From Streptomyces sp. ISL-36 (GTDB taxonomy: Bacteria > Actinomycetota > Actinomycetes > Streptomycetales > Streptomycetaceae), in the NCBI RefSeq assembly GCF_018614205.1, contig NZ_JAGGOS010000066.1, positions 1-35,253 on the forward strand: 35,253 bases of DNA. The letters run 5' to 3'. A program made the translations under genes and the position numbers. Below are positions 18,076-24,808 of the stretch, piece by piece (position 1 is the stretch's first letter; each line of letters starts with the position of its first letter). The notes beneath the pieces are model-generated. The model made no database searches. It worked only from the letters and a program-made list of their open reading frames with translations, and had not been told where the DNA came from.

Positions 18076-18918
18076 TCATGCCGGCTTGCGCGCTACGGCG
18101 AAGATGCGGCGGAAGGGGAAGACCGTGCCGTGCGGCCCCCTGGGGTAGGCCGCGCGCAGCAGGTCGCGGTACTGGGTGAGGAAGGCGTCCGTCGCCTCCT
18201 GGTCCCCTTCCAGCGCGGTCAGTACGGGGCGCAGTGCCGTGCCCTTGACCCAGTCGAGGACCGGGTCCTCGCCGGGCAGGAGCTGGGAGTAGGTGGTCTC
18301 CCAGGCGTCGGTCTCGCAGCCGAGGTCGACCAGGCGGGTGAGGTAGTCGGCGGGGTCGAGGACGTGGACGAAGCGGCGGCCCTCGCCGGCGAGGCGGCTG
18401 TGCCATCGCGGGGTGTCGCAGAGTTCGCCGAGCAGGGCGTGGCTGGGTGAGGTGAAGTTGCCGGGGACCTGGAAGGCGAGGGTTCCGCCGGGCCGGAGGC
18501 CGTCGATCCAGGGGGCGAAGGACTCGGGGTGGTTGGGGACCCACTGCAGGGCGGCGTTGGAGACGATCAGGTCGTAGGGCTCTTCGGGGGTCCAGTGGGC
18601 GGCGTCGGCGGGCCGGAAGTCGAGCCAGCCGCCCCCGGCGGTGGTGCCGGCCCAGTCCTTCTCGGCCCGTTCCAGCATGTCGGGCGAGAGGTCGAAGCCG
18701 GTGATGTGGGCATCGGGCCAGCGGTCGGCGAGCAGGGCGGTCACATTGCCGGGACCGCAGCCGAGGTCGGCGATCCGGGGCGGGCGGTCGGTGGGCAGAT
18801 GCGGTATTCGGGCGAGCAGGTCGAGGAACGGGCGGGTGCGGTGGCCGGAGTGGCGGAGGTACTGCTGCGGGTCCCATGTCGGTGCGGATGCAGAAGCAGA
18901 AGATGGTGCGGAATGCAT
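18076..18918 (-). CDS. tam: Trans-aconitate 2-methyltransferase
   Basis: A 280-residue SAM-dependent methyltransferase. The N-terminal 'WDPQQYLRHSGHRTRPFLDL' (15-34) is typical of Tam. SAM motif I is 'IADLGCGPGN' (49-58), followed by 'ITGFDLSPDMLERA', and 'DLIVSNAALQWVPNHP' is the post-motif strand. Tam methylates trans-aconitate, an aconitase inhibitor formed from cis-aconitate, and so protects the TCA cycle. ATG at 18918 has AGGGGG 7 bases upstream. It is divergent from the MarR-family gene tamR, an arrangement described in S. coelicolor where TamR senses trans-aconitate and related tricarboxylates and controls both genes. The shared region holds a perfect palindrome. Confidence 0.9.
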   Translation of the reverse strand: MHSAPSSASASAPTWDPQQYLRHSGHRTRPFLDLLARIPHLPTDRPPRIADLGCGPGNVTALLADRWPDAHITGFDLSPDMLERAEKDWAGTTAGGGWLDFRPADAAHWTPEEPYDLIVSNAALQWVPNHPESFAPWIDGLRPGGTLAFQVPGNFTSPSHALLGELCDTPRWHSRLAGEGRRFVHVLDPADYLTRLVDLGCETDAWETTYSQLLPGEDPVLDWVKGTALRPVLTALEGDQEATDAFLTQYRDLLRAAYPRGPHGTVFPFRRIFAVARKPA

Positions 18919-18999
18919 GTTCGAGCCCCCTTGCTGGAACGAGCGACCGAAGCGGAATAGGTTCCGGCCCGGTCCTTCCCCATAGTCCAGCCGAATATA

Positions 19000-19013
19000 T
19001 CTTGACGTCAAGA
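19000..19013. promoter_or_regulatory. Palindromic candidate TamR operator
   Basis: TCTTGACGTCAAGA is a perfect 14-bp palindrome in the 130-bp tam/tamR region. Read leftward, its TTGACG could be the -35 of tam, so binding would block that promoter. A related half-site, TGTCAA, lies at 19021-19026. Confidence 0.62.
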
Positions 19014-19048
19014 GACTTTATGTCAACAGACCCTCTACACTGATCGAC

Positions 19049-19546
19049 ATGGAGGACGAGGTCGACCGGCTGGTCGCTGCATGGCGCCGAGAGCGCCCGG
19101 ACCTCGACGTGGAACCGCTCGAGGTGCTCAGCCGCGTCTCGCGGCTCGCCCGGCACCTCGACCGCGCCCGTCGGCTCGCCTTCGCCGAGCATCAGCTGGA
19201 GCCCTGGGAATTCGACGTCCTCACGTCGCTGCGCCGCGCCGGCGCCCCGTACCAGCTCTCCCCCGGCCAGCTCCTCACCCAGACGCTCGTCACCTCGGGC
19301 ACGATGACCAACCGGATCGACCGGCTCACCAAGAAGGGCCTGGTCGAGCGGCTGCCCGACCCCAGCGACCGGCGCGGGGTCCTGGTCCGCCTCACCCCCG
19401 AGGGCCGCGACCGGGCCGACCAGGCGCTCGCCGGGCTGCTCGCCCAGGAGCGCGCCATCCTCGCCCAGCTCTCCCGCACCCAGCGGGGCGAACTGGCCGG
19501 ACTGCTACGCCAGCTGACCGCCCCGTTCGACAACATCCCCGGATAG
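19049..19546 (+). CDS. tamR: MarR-family regulator of the tam locus
   Basis: A 165-residue winged-helix regulator. The dimerisation helices are at the two ends. The recognition part runs at about residues 55-110, with 'VTSGTMTNRIDRLTKKGLVE' as recognition helix and 'RLPDPSDRRGVLVRLTPEGR' as wing. The divergent tam gene and the family match identify it as TamR, which in S. coelicolor responds to trans-aconitate, citrate and isocitrate; that ligand range is inferred here. The ATG has no Shine-Dalgarno site, and TACACT (19036-19041) ends 7 bases before it, so the transcript may be leaderless. The stop codon TAG is formed by the TA duplicated at the edge of the MITE-like element plus its first G. 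Confidence 0.9.
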   Translation: MEDEVDRLVAAWRRERPDLDVEPLEVLSRVSRLARHLDRARRLAFAEHQLEPWEFDVLTSLRRAGAPYQLSPGQLLTQTLVTSGTMTNRIDRLTKKGLVERLPDPSDRRGVLVRLTPEGRDRADQALAGLLAQERAILAQLSRTQRGELAGLLRQLTAPFDNIPG

Positions 19547-19707
19547 GGGGTGTCTTGTCGATCAGGCCGGGCTCGCGTGCCCTGGCACCGCGCCTCGCCG
19601 CGTTGTCGTCGGTCGCCAACGCTCCGCGTTGTCTCCCTCCTCCGCCTTGCGATCCACGGCACCAGCCCCCGCTCCCTGATCCGGCCTGATCGACGAGACA
19701 CCCCCTA
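19544..19707. mobile_element. MITE-like non-autonomous element with 27-bp inverted ends and TA duplication
   Basis: The ends at 19544-19570 and 19681-19707 are inverted copies with 26 of 27 bases matching (TAGGGGGTGTCTTGTCGATC outward, one T/C difference). Both sides read TA then five G's, so a TA target duplication around a 160-bp core is likely, as for IS630-type or some IS5-type elements. The core has no transposase and contains a direct repeat CCGCGTTGTC (19598-19607 and 19624-19633). It lies at the junction of two convergent genes: the left TA makes the tamR stop codon, and the leftward regulator gene reads almost all the way through the element. Confidence 0.8.
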
Positions 19708-20452
19708 GCTCGGCGGGTCCCACGCCCGCTCGTCGCGCCAGGGCCACCGCGGCCAGCGTGGAGTGCACGCCCAGCTTCCCGAGCACGTTCTGCATGTGCG
19801 TACGGACGGTGTGCGGGGACAGGAACAGCCGCTCCGCGACCGCCTTGCGCCCCAGGCCCGCCACCATGCAGCGCAGCACCTCCCGCTCGCGCGGAGTCAG
19901 CGACTCCACGAGCCGCTCGCTCTCGGTGCGGTGCTTGCGCGCCGCCGTCAGCTCCCGCAGGACGCCGGTGAGCAGGGCGGGCGGCAGATGCGTCTCGTCC
20001 CGCAGGACGCCACGGATCACGGCGAGCAGCCGCTGCAGCGAGCAGTCCTTGGCCACCCACCCCGAGGCCCCGGCCTGGAGGGCGAGCGCGGCCCGGTGCG
20101 GGTCGTCCTTCTCGGCGAGCACGATCGTGCGGACGGCGGGCCGCGCCTCGCCGACCCCGGCGACCAGCGAGATGCCGTCGACCACGCCCTCGCCCTGGTC
20201 CGGTGCGGCACGGGCCACCGGCACCGACGCGGCCGCACCGGTGCCGGTGCCCAGGTCGGCGTCGACCAGCATCACGTCGTACCGGCGGCCCTCGGCGGCG
20301 GCGCGGTCCAGACAGCGCAGCGCGGCCGGGCCGCTGCCCGCGGCGGAGACGTCGACGTCGGGCTCCGCCGCGAGGGCGGCGGCCAGCGACTCGGCGAAGA
20401 TCCGGTGGTCGTCCACCACCAGGACCCGGATACGGACCACGGACACCCCCAT
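19562..20452 (-). CDS. NarL/LuxR-type response regulator with MITE-derived C-terminal tail
   Basis: A 296-residue regulator. The receiver has the acidic pair Asp14-Asp15, phosphoacceptor Asp64 in 'MLVDADL', and Lys135 in 'WVAKD'; the usual Thr/Ser is Ala113. An insertion of about 20 residues follows the Asp64 loop. The LuxR-type HTH is at about 185-245 ('LTPREREVLRCMVAGLGRKA', 'LSPHTVRTHMQNVLGKLGV'). The last 47 residues (250-296) are encoded inside the MITE-like element; the stop lies in its left end. ATG at 20452 is a likely start, but it has no clear ribosome site; GTG at 20446 or 20440 is possible. No kinase is adjacent. The gene lies 202 bases downstream of galK on the same strand. Confidence 0.85.
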   Translation of the reverse strand: MGVSVVRIRVLVVDDHRIFAESLAAALAAEPDVDVSAAGSGPAALRCLDRAAAEGRRYDVMLVDADLGTGTGAAASVPVARAAPDQGEGVVDGISLVAGVGEARPAVRTIVLAEKDDPHRAALALQAGASGWVAKDCSLQRLLAVIRGVLRDETHLPPALLTGVLRELTAARKHRTESERLVESLTPREREVLRCMVAGLGRKAVAERLFLSPHTVRTHMQNVLGKLGVHSTLAAVALARRAGVGPAELGGVSSIRPDQGAGAGAVDRKAEEGDNAERWRPTTTRRGAVPGHASPA

Positions 20453-20654
20453 GTGTCGAGGAGCGGACCGGCGCGGATACGGCGCCGGGAAGGGGTCCGT
20501 CGGCCGCACGGCCGCCGCCGTGCAGTGAGTGTTACCCCGTTCCGGGCGCCGTACCCGACTGGTCTCGCCCCCTGATCAGCACCGGCCCCCACCGGCGCTG
20601 TGCCTCAGGGTACGGGCGGGGCGGCCCCGCGGTAGGCGATTCGCGGAACTGGTC

Positions 20655-21794
20655 TCAGAGCCGTCGCGCCCCCGGGGAGGGAACGGCGGGGAAGACCCGG
20701 GGGGCGCTGAACCCCGCCTCGGCGAAGGCCTTTTCGACGGCGGCGGTCACGGCGTCCGCCGTCCCCTCCTCCACGAGCACGATCGCCGAGCCGCCGAAGC
20801 CGCCGCCCGTCATCCGCGCCCCGAGCGCGCCGGCCGCGTTCGCCGACTCGACGACGAGGTCCAGCTCGGCGCAGGAGACCCGCAGATCGTCCCGGAGCGA
20901 GACATGGCCCTCGGTGAGGACCGGGCCGACCGCGTGGGCGTCCCCGGAGTCGAGGAGTGCGATGGTCCGCTCGACCCTGCGGTTGTCGGAGACGACGTGC
21001 CGGACGTAGGCGCGAACCGTTTCCTCGCTCAAGCGGGCGAGGGCATCGGGCAGGTGCGCGTACGGCACTTCACGCAGGGTCCGCACACCGAGCGCCCGCG
21101 CGCCCGCTTCACATCCGGCGCGCCGCTCCGCGTACGCGCCGTCCCCGAGCGCGTGCTTGACGCGGGTGTCCACGACCAGGAGCCGCAGTCCCCGTGCGGC
21201 GAGGTCGAACGGCACCTGGCGGTACGAGAGATCACGGGTGTCCAGGAACAGCGCGTGGCCCTCGACCGCGCACGCGGACGCCATCTGGTCCATCACTCCG
21301 CAGGGCACGCCGACGAAGGCGTTCTCCGCGCGCTGCGCGAGGACGGCGATCTCGGGGCGGCCGAGCCCGAGGCCGAACAGCTCGTCCAGCGCCAGCGCGG
21401 TGACCACCTCCAGGGCGGCGGAGGACGAGAGCCCCGCCCCCGTCGGGACGGTCGAGGCGAGGTGGATGTCCGCCCCGGTGACGGGGTGGCCGGCCTCGCG
21501 CAGGGCCCAGACGACCCCGGCCGGGTAGGCGGCCCAGCCGCCGCCGGAGAGCGGTTCCAGCGCTTCGACGTCGAGCTGGACGATGCCGCCCTCGACATCG
21601 GCGGAGTGGACCCGCAGCACACCGTCCGTACGGCGCGAGACGGCCGCGACCGCCGTGTGGGGCAGGGCCAGCGGCATCACGAAACCGTCGTTGAAGTCGG
21701 TGTACTCGCCGATCAGGTTGACCCGCCCGGGGGCGGCCCAGACGCCCTCCGGCGCCGCCCCGTACAGCTCCTCGAACTCCTCCGCCACGCTCAT
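20655..21794 (-). CDS. galK: Galactokinase
   Basis: A 379-residue GHMP kinase making galactose 1-phosphate from galactose and ATP. The galactokinase signature 'GRVNLIGEYTDFNDG' is at residues 23-37, the ATP loop 'PTGAGLSSSAALE' near 118-130, and motif III 'ARMTGGGFGGSAIVLV' near the C-terminus. ATG at 21794 overlaps the galE stop by 4 bases (ATGA), showing translational coupling; the longer frame to 21830 is inside galE. It is the last gene of the galTEK operon. No clear terminator was found in the 202 bases before the next gene, though an 8-bp inverted repeat (CCGTACCC/GGGTACGG) with a long loop spans 20549-20615. Confidence 0.96.
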   Translation of the reverse strand: MSVAEEFEELYGAAPEGVWAAPGRVNLIGEYTDFNDGFVMPLALPHTAVAAVSRRTDGVLRVHSADVEGGIVQLDVEALEPLSGGGWAAYPAGVVWALREAGHPVTGADIHLASTVPTGAGLSSSAALEVVTALALDELFGLGLGRPEIAVLAQRAENAFVGVPCGVMDQMASACAVEGHALFLDTRDLSYRQVPFDLAARGLRLLVVDTRVKHALGDGAYAERRAGCEAGARALGVRTLREVPYAHLPDALARLSEETVRAYVRHVVSDNRRVERTIALLDSGDAHAVGPVLTEGHVSLRDDLRVSCAELDLVVESANAAGALGARMTGGGFGGSAIVLVEEGTADAVTAAVEKAFAEAGFSAPRVFPAVPSPGARRL

Positions 21795-22774
21795 GCGCGT
21801 CCCTGCTCCCTCTGCCTCGCGAACGCCCACGCGTCCCGCACGATGTCCGCCAGGTCCGGGCGGGACGGATTCCAGCCGAGCCGCCCGCGGGCGACATCGG
21901 CCGAGGCGACGAGCACGGCCGGGTCGCCGGGCCGGCGGGCGGCGACCACCTCGGGCACCGGGTGGCCGGTGACCGCGCGCACGGTCTCGACGACCTCGCG
22001 CACCGAGAAGCCGTTGCCGTTGCCGAGGTTGCAGATCAGGTGTTCGCCCGGGTTCATGGCGTCCAGGGCGAGCAGATGGGCCTCGGCGAGGTCGGCGACG
22101 TGGATGTAGTCGCGGACGCAGGTGCCGTCGGGGGTCGTGTAGTCGTCGCCGTACACGTGGATCGCCTCGCGCCTGCCGAGGGCGACCTGGAGGACGAGCG
22201 GGATGAGGTGCGACTCCGGGTCGTGCCGCTCCCCGCAGGCGCCGTACGCGCCGGCCACGTTGAAGTAGCGCAGGGAGACCGCGGCCAGGCCGTGGGCCCG
22301 TGCCTCACCGGTGATCATTCCGTCGACGGCGAGCTTGGAGAAGCCGTACGGGCTCGTCGGCGCGGTCGGCGCGGACTCGGTGATGGGGACGGACGCGGGC
22401 TCGCCGTAGGTGGCGGCGGTGGAGGAGAAGACGAGTCTGCGCACGCCCGCCTCGCGCATGGCGGCGAGCAGCGCCATCGTCCCGCCGACGTTGTTCTCCC
22501 AGTACTTCTCCGGCTGGGCGACGGACTCGCCGACCTGGGAGAAGGCAGCGAAGTGCAGGACGCCGTCGTAACTGGCGTCCAGCCACCGCGCGGCGTCCTG
22601 GATACGGCCCTCGATGAAGCGGGCCCCGGCCGGGACGCCCTCCTTGAAGCCGGTGGAGAGGTCGTCGAGGACGGTGACCTCGTGGCCCGCCTCCAGCAGG
22701 TGCGCGGCGACCACCCCGCCGACATAGCCGGCCCCGCCGGTCACCAGGTACTTGGATGTCACAGCGCTGCTCAC
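21791..22774 (-). CDS. galE: UDP-glucose 4-epimerase
   Basis: A 327-residue short-chain dehydrogenase-fold enzyme converting UDP-galactose and UDP-glucose. The NAD loop is GGAGYVG (13-19), the catalytic Ser is in 'FSSTAATYG' (about 118), and Tyr143/Lys147 form the YxxxK pair in 'SPYGFSKLAV'. GTG at 22774 overlaps the galT stop (GTGA) and has GAGGTGG 7 bases upstream; GTG at 22762 is an alternative. Leftward it overlaps galK by 4 bases. In S. lividans a second promoter for galE and galK inside the operon has been described; no such site was identified here. Confidence 0.96.
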   Translation of the reverse strand: MSSAVTSKYLVTGGAGYVGGVVAAHLLEAGHEVTVLDDLSTGFKEGVPAGARFIEGRIQDAARWLDASYDGVLHFAAFSQVGESVAQPEKYWENNVGGTMALLAAMREAGVRRLVFSSTAATYGEPASVPITESAPTAPTSPYGFSKLAVDGMITGEARAHGLAAVSLRYFNVAGAYGACGERHDPESHLIPLVLQVALGRREAIHVYGDDYTTPDGTCVRDYIHVADLAEAHLLALDAMNPGEHLICNLGNGNGFSVREVVETVRAVTGHPVPEVVAARRPGDPAVLVASADVARGRLGWNPSRPDLADIVRDAWAFARQREQGRA

Positions 22775-23814
22775 TTGCTCGCCACCTCTCGGAGTCGCTC
22801 GGCCGCCGCCTCCGGCGGCACGTCGTTCATGAACGCGCCCATGCCGGACTCGGTGCCCGCGAGGTACTTCAGCTTGCCGGACGCCCTGCGGACGGTGAAG
22901 AGCTCCAGATGCATCCCGAACTCCTCCCGGTCCTCGCCGGTGAACGGCGCCTGGTGCCAGGCGGCGATGTACGGCGTGGGCGGCTCCCCCGGCCCGAAGA
23001 GCCGGTCGAAGCGCCTCAAGAGTTCCAGATAGATCTGTGGGAACTCTGTGCGGGCGGCGTCGTCGAGGACCCGCAGGTCGGGCACCCGGCGGGTGGGGTA
23101 CAGGTGGACCTCGTACGGCCAGTGCGCGGCGTAGGGCACGAAGGCGATCCAGTGCTCGCTCTCCAGGACCACGCGCACGGCGTCGGCCCGCTCCCGTGCG
23201 ACGACGTCGTCGAAGAGGTTCCGCCCGGTGCGGGCGAGGTGTTCGGCCGCCTGTCGCCGCATGAGGGCGGTACGGGGGGTGGTGAAGGGGAACGCGTAGA
23301 TCTGGCCGTGGGGGTGGCCGAGGGTGACGCCGATCTCGGCGCCCCGGTTCTCGAAGCAGTACACCTGCTCCACGCCGGGCCGCTCGGCGAGCTCGGCCGT
23401 CCGGTCGGTCCAGGCGTCGAGCACGAGCGCGGCCCGTTCGGGGGTGAGGTCGGCGAAGGACGCCTCGTGGTCGGAGGTGAAGCAGACGACCTCGCACCGC
23501 CCGGACTCCCCGGCGAGGGAGGGGAAGCGGTTCTCGAAGACGGCCACGTCGTACTCGTCCGCGGGGATCTCGCTCTGCCGCCCGTCGCGGGAGGGGCAGA
23601 GCGGGCACTCGTCGGCGGGCGGGTGGTAGGTCCGCCCCTGGCGGTGGGAGGCGATGGCGACGGAGTCCCCGAGGAGCTCGTCGTACCGGATCTCGGAGCG
23701 GGAGGCGACGGGGTCCAGCGGCCGGGGGTCGACGGCGTCTCGGACGGCGTCGTCCCGCGCGTCGTAGTAGATGAGCTCGCGCCCGTCGGCGAGGGTGGTG
23801 ACGGTCTTCTTCAC
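22771..23814 (-). CDS. galT: Galactose-1-phosphate uridylyltransferase
   Basis: A 347-residue HIT-superfamily enzyme exchanging UMP between UDP-glucose and galactose 1-phosphate. Zinc-site cysteines Cys70 and Cys73 are in 'ECPLCPS'. The active-site motif is HPHGQ (167-171), with His169 as the uridylylated nucleophile. 'ENRFPSL' and 'FMNDVPPE'-type C-terminal motifs are present. The GTG start at 23814 has GAGGA about 6 bases upstream. It is the first gene of the operon galT-galE-galK, all overlapping by 4 bases. The upstream region carries GAACCA repeats that may be operator sites. Confidence 0.96.
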   Translation of the reverse strand: MKKTVTTLADGRELIYYDARDDAVRDAVDPRPLDPVASRSEIRYDELLGDSVAIASHRQGRTYHPPADECPLCPSRDGRQSEIPADEYDVAVFENRFPSLAGESGRCEVVCFTSDHEASFADLTPERAALVLDAWTDRTAELAERPGVEQVYCFENRGAEIGVTLGHPHGQIYAFPFTTPRTALMRRQAAEHLARTGRNLFDDVVARERADAVRVVLESEHWIAFVPYAAHWPYEVHLYPTRRVPDLRVLDDAARTEFPQIYLELLRRFDRLFGPGEPPTPYIAAWHQAPFTGEDREEFGMHLELFTVRRASGKLKYLAGTESGMGAFMNDVPPEAAAERLREVASK

Positions 23815-23832
23815 GGGGTGTCCTCAGCGGGG

Positions 23833-23882
23833 GAACCAAACAGAACCACGCACAAGGAACCACAATCAAACATCGGAGTCAA
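23833..23882 (-). promoter_or_regulatory. Candidate gal operon promoter/operator with GAACCA repeats
   Basis: GAACCA (TGGTTC on the coding strand) occurs at 23833-23838, 23843-23848 and 23857-23862, with a -35-like TTGACT at 23882-23877 on the minus strand. The -10 is unclear. The galactose-inducible, glucose-repressed galP1 promoter lies at this place in S. lividans; whether these repeats match its operator cannot be confirmed from memory. Confidence 0.45.
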
Positions 23883-23932
23883 CGCCGAACGGCCGGACCC
23901 CCGCCCCGGGCATCTGTTCTCCTCAGCCGAGA

Positions 23933-24619
23933 TCAGGACCCCTGCGGCCCCCGCGGGCTCGGCGCGTGATCCAGCAGGCCCGTCCGCGCGGCCAGGGCGG
24001 CGGCCTCGAGACGCGACCCGACGCCCAACTTCATGAGCACCCGCTGCACATGCGTCCGCGCCGTGCTCGGCGCGATCGCCATCCCCGCCGCGATCAACCG
24101 CGTGTCCTCCCCCTCCGCCACCCGGACGAGGACCTCGACCTCCCGCGGCGTCAGCATCCGCAACAGCCGCCGCCCCTCGTCGTCCGGCTGAGCCGCCGGG
24201 TTCAGCAGCTCCGCGAACGCCCCCTGAAGGAGCTGCGGCGCCACCGCGGCCTCCCCCGCCCGCGCCTTGACCAGCGCCCGCTCGACCCCCTCGATGCGCT
24301 CGTCGTGCCGTACGTACCCCGACGCCCCGGCCGCGAAGGCCGCCGCGATGCCCCGCGGCGACGGCACCGGGCCCAGCACGACCACGGCCACCTGCGGACG
24401 CTCACGCTTGATCCGTACGATCGGGTCGAAGGCGCCCGGCTCGGCCGGGGCCGCCGTACCGAGCAGACACACCTCCGGCGCCCGGCTGACCACCAGCTCC
24501 GCCGCCCCCGCCACCGGGGCGGTCGCCGCGAGCACCCGGTGCCCGCGCAGTTTCAGTGCCGAGGCGAGCGCCTCGGCGAGCAGTCGGTGGTCGTCGACCA
24601 CCATCAGCCGCACGCCCAT
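23933..24619 (-). CDS. LuxR-type regulator with degenerate (aspartate-less) receiver
   Basis: A 228-residue protein of response-regulator layout. The acidic pair Asp9-Asp10 is kept ('VVDDHRLLAEALASALK'), but the phosphoacceptor position is Gly54 ('CLLGTAAPAE'), the Thr/Ser position is Gly83 and the Lys position is His105 ('GYVRHDE'). Normal phosphorylation is therefore unlikely. The C-terminal LuxR-type HTH is intact: 'LTPREVEVLVRVAEGEDTRL' then 'IAPSTARTHVQRVLMKLGVG' (about 160-215). ATG at 24619 has AGGGG 8 bases upstream. It lies upstream of the gal operon on the same strand with a 118-bp gap. It resembles the regulator downstream of galK in layout. The signal, if any, may be a bound ligand or protein partner. 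Confidence 0.85.
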   Translation of the reverse strand: MGVRLMVVDDHRLLAEALASALKLRGHRVLAATAPVAGAAELVVSRAPEVCLLGTAAPAEPGAFDPIVRIKRERPQVAVVVLGPVPSPRGIAAAFAAGASGYVRHDERIEGVERALVKARAGEAAVAPQLLQGAFAELLNPAAQPDDEGRRLLRMLTPREVEVLVRVAEGEDTRLIAAGMAIAPSTARTHVQRVLMKLGVGSRLEAAALAARTGLLDHAPSPRGPQGS

Positions 24620-24740
24620 CGAGCAACCCCTTAGTCCCCCCTGGAGCCGTCCGCCGGCCCCAGCCACTCCGATGACCCGGCAAACTACACGTTTGTCCCC
24701 CCGGACTGTCGAATTCTTCGCCGATCGGGGCAGATGCAAA

Positions 24741-24778
24741 CAGCCCGGCGCGTCGATGTGCATCGATGCGCCGGGCTG
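24741..24778 (-). terminator. Terminator of the PQQ-propeller operon
   Basis: A 17-bp stem (CAGCCCGGCGCGTCGAT with its complement, one G-T wobble) around loop GTGC, followed on the minus strand by TTTG. It lies 30 bases after the stop of the last propeller gene. Confidence 0.85.
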
Positions 24779-24808
24779 CGTCCCGTTCCGGAGGGGAACG
24801 GAAGGGGG

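Noticed and set aside
16130..19192. Leftward 1020-residue open frame
   Set aside because: It lies antisense to the FG-GAP gene and in another frame of tam; it has no domain and is rich in Arg and Pro.
21791..23869. Single 692-residue GalE fusion
   Set aside because: The part before 22774 is an out-of-frame reading of galT.
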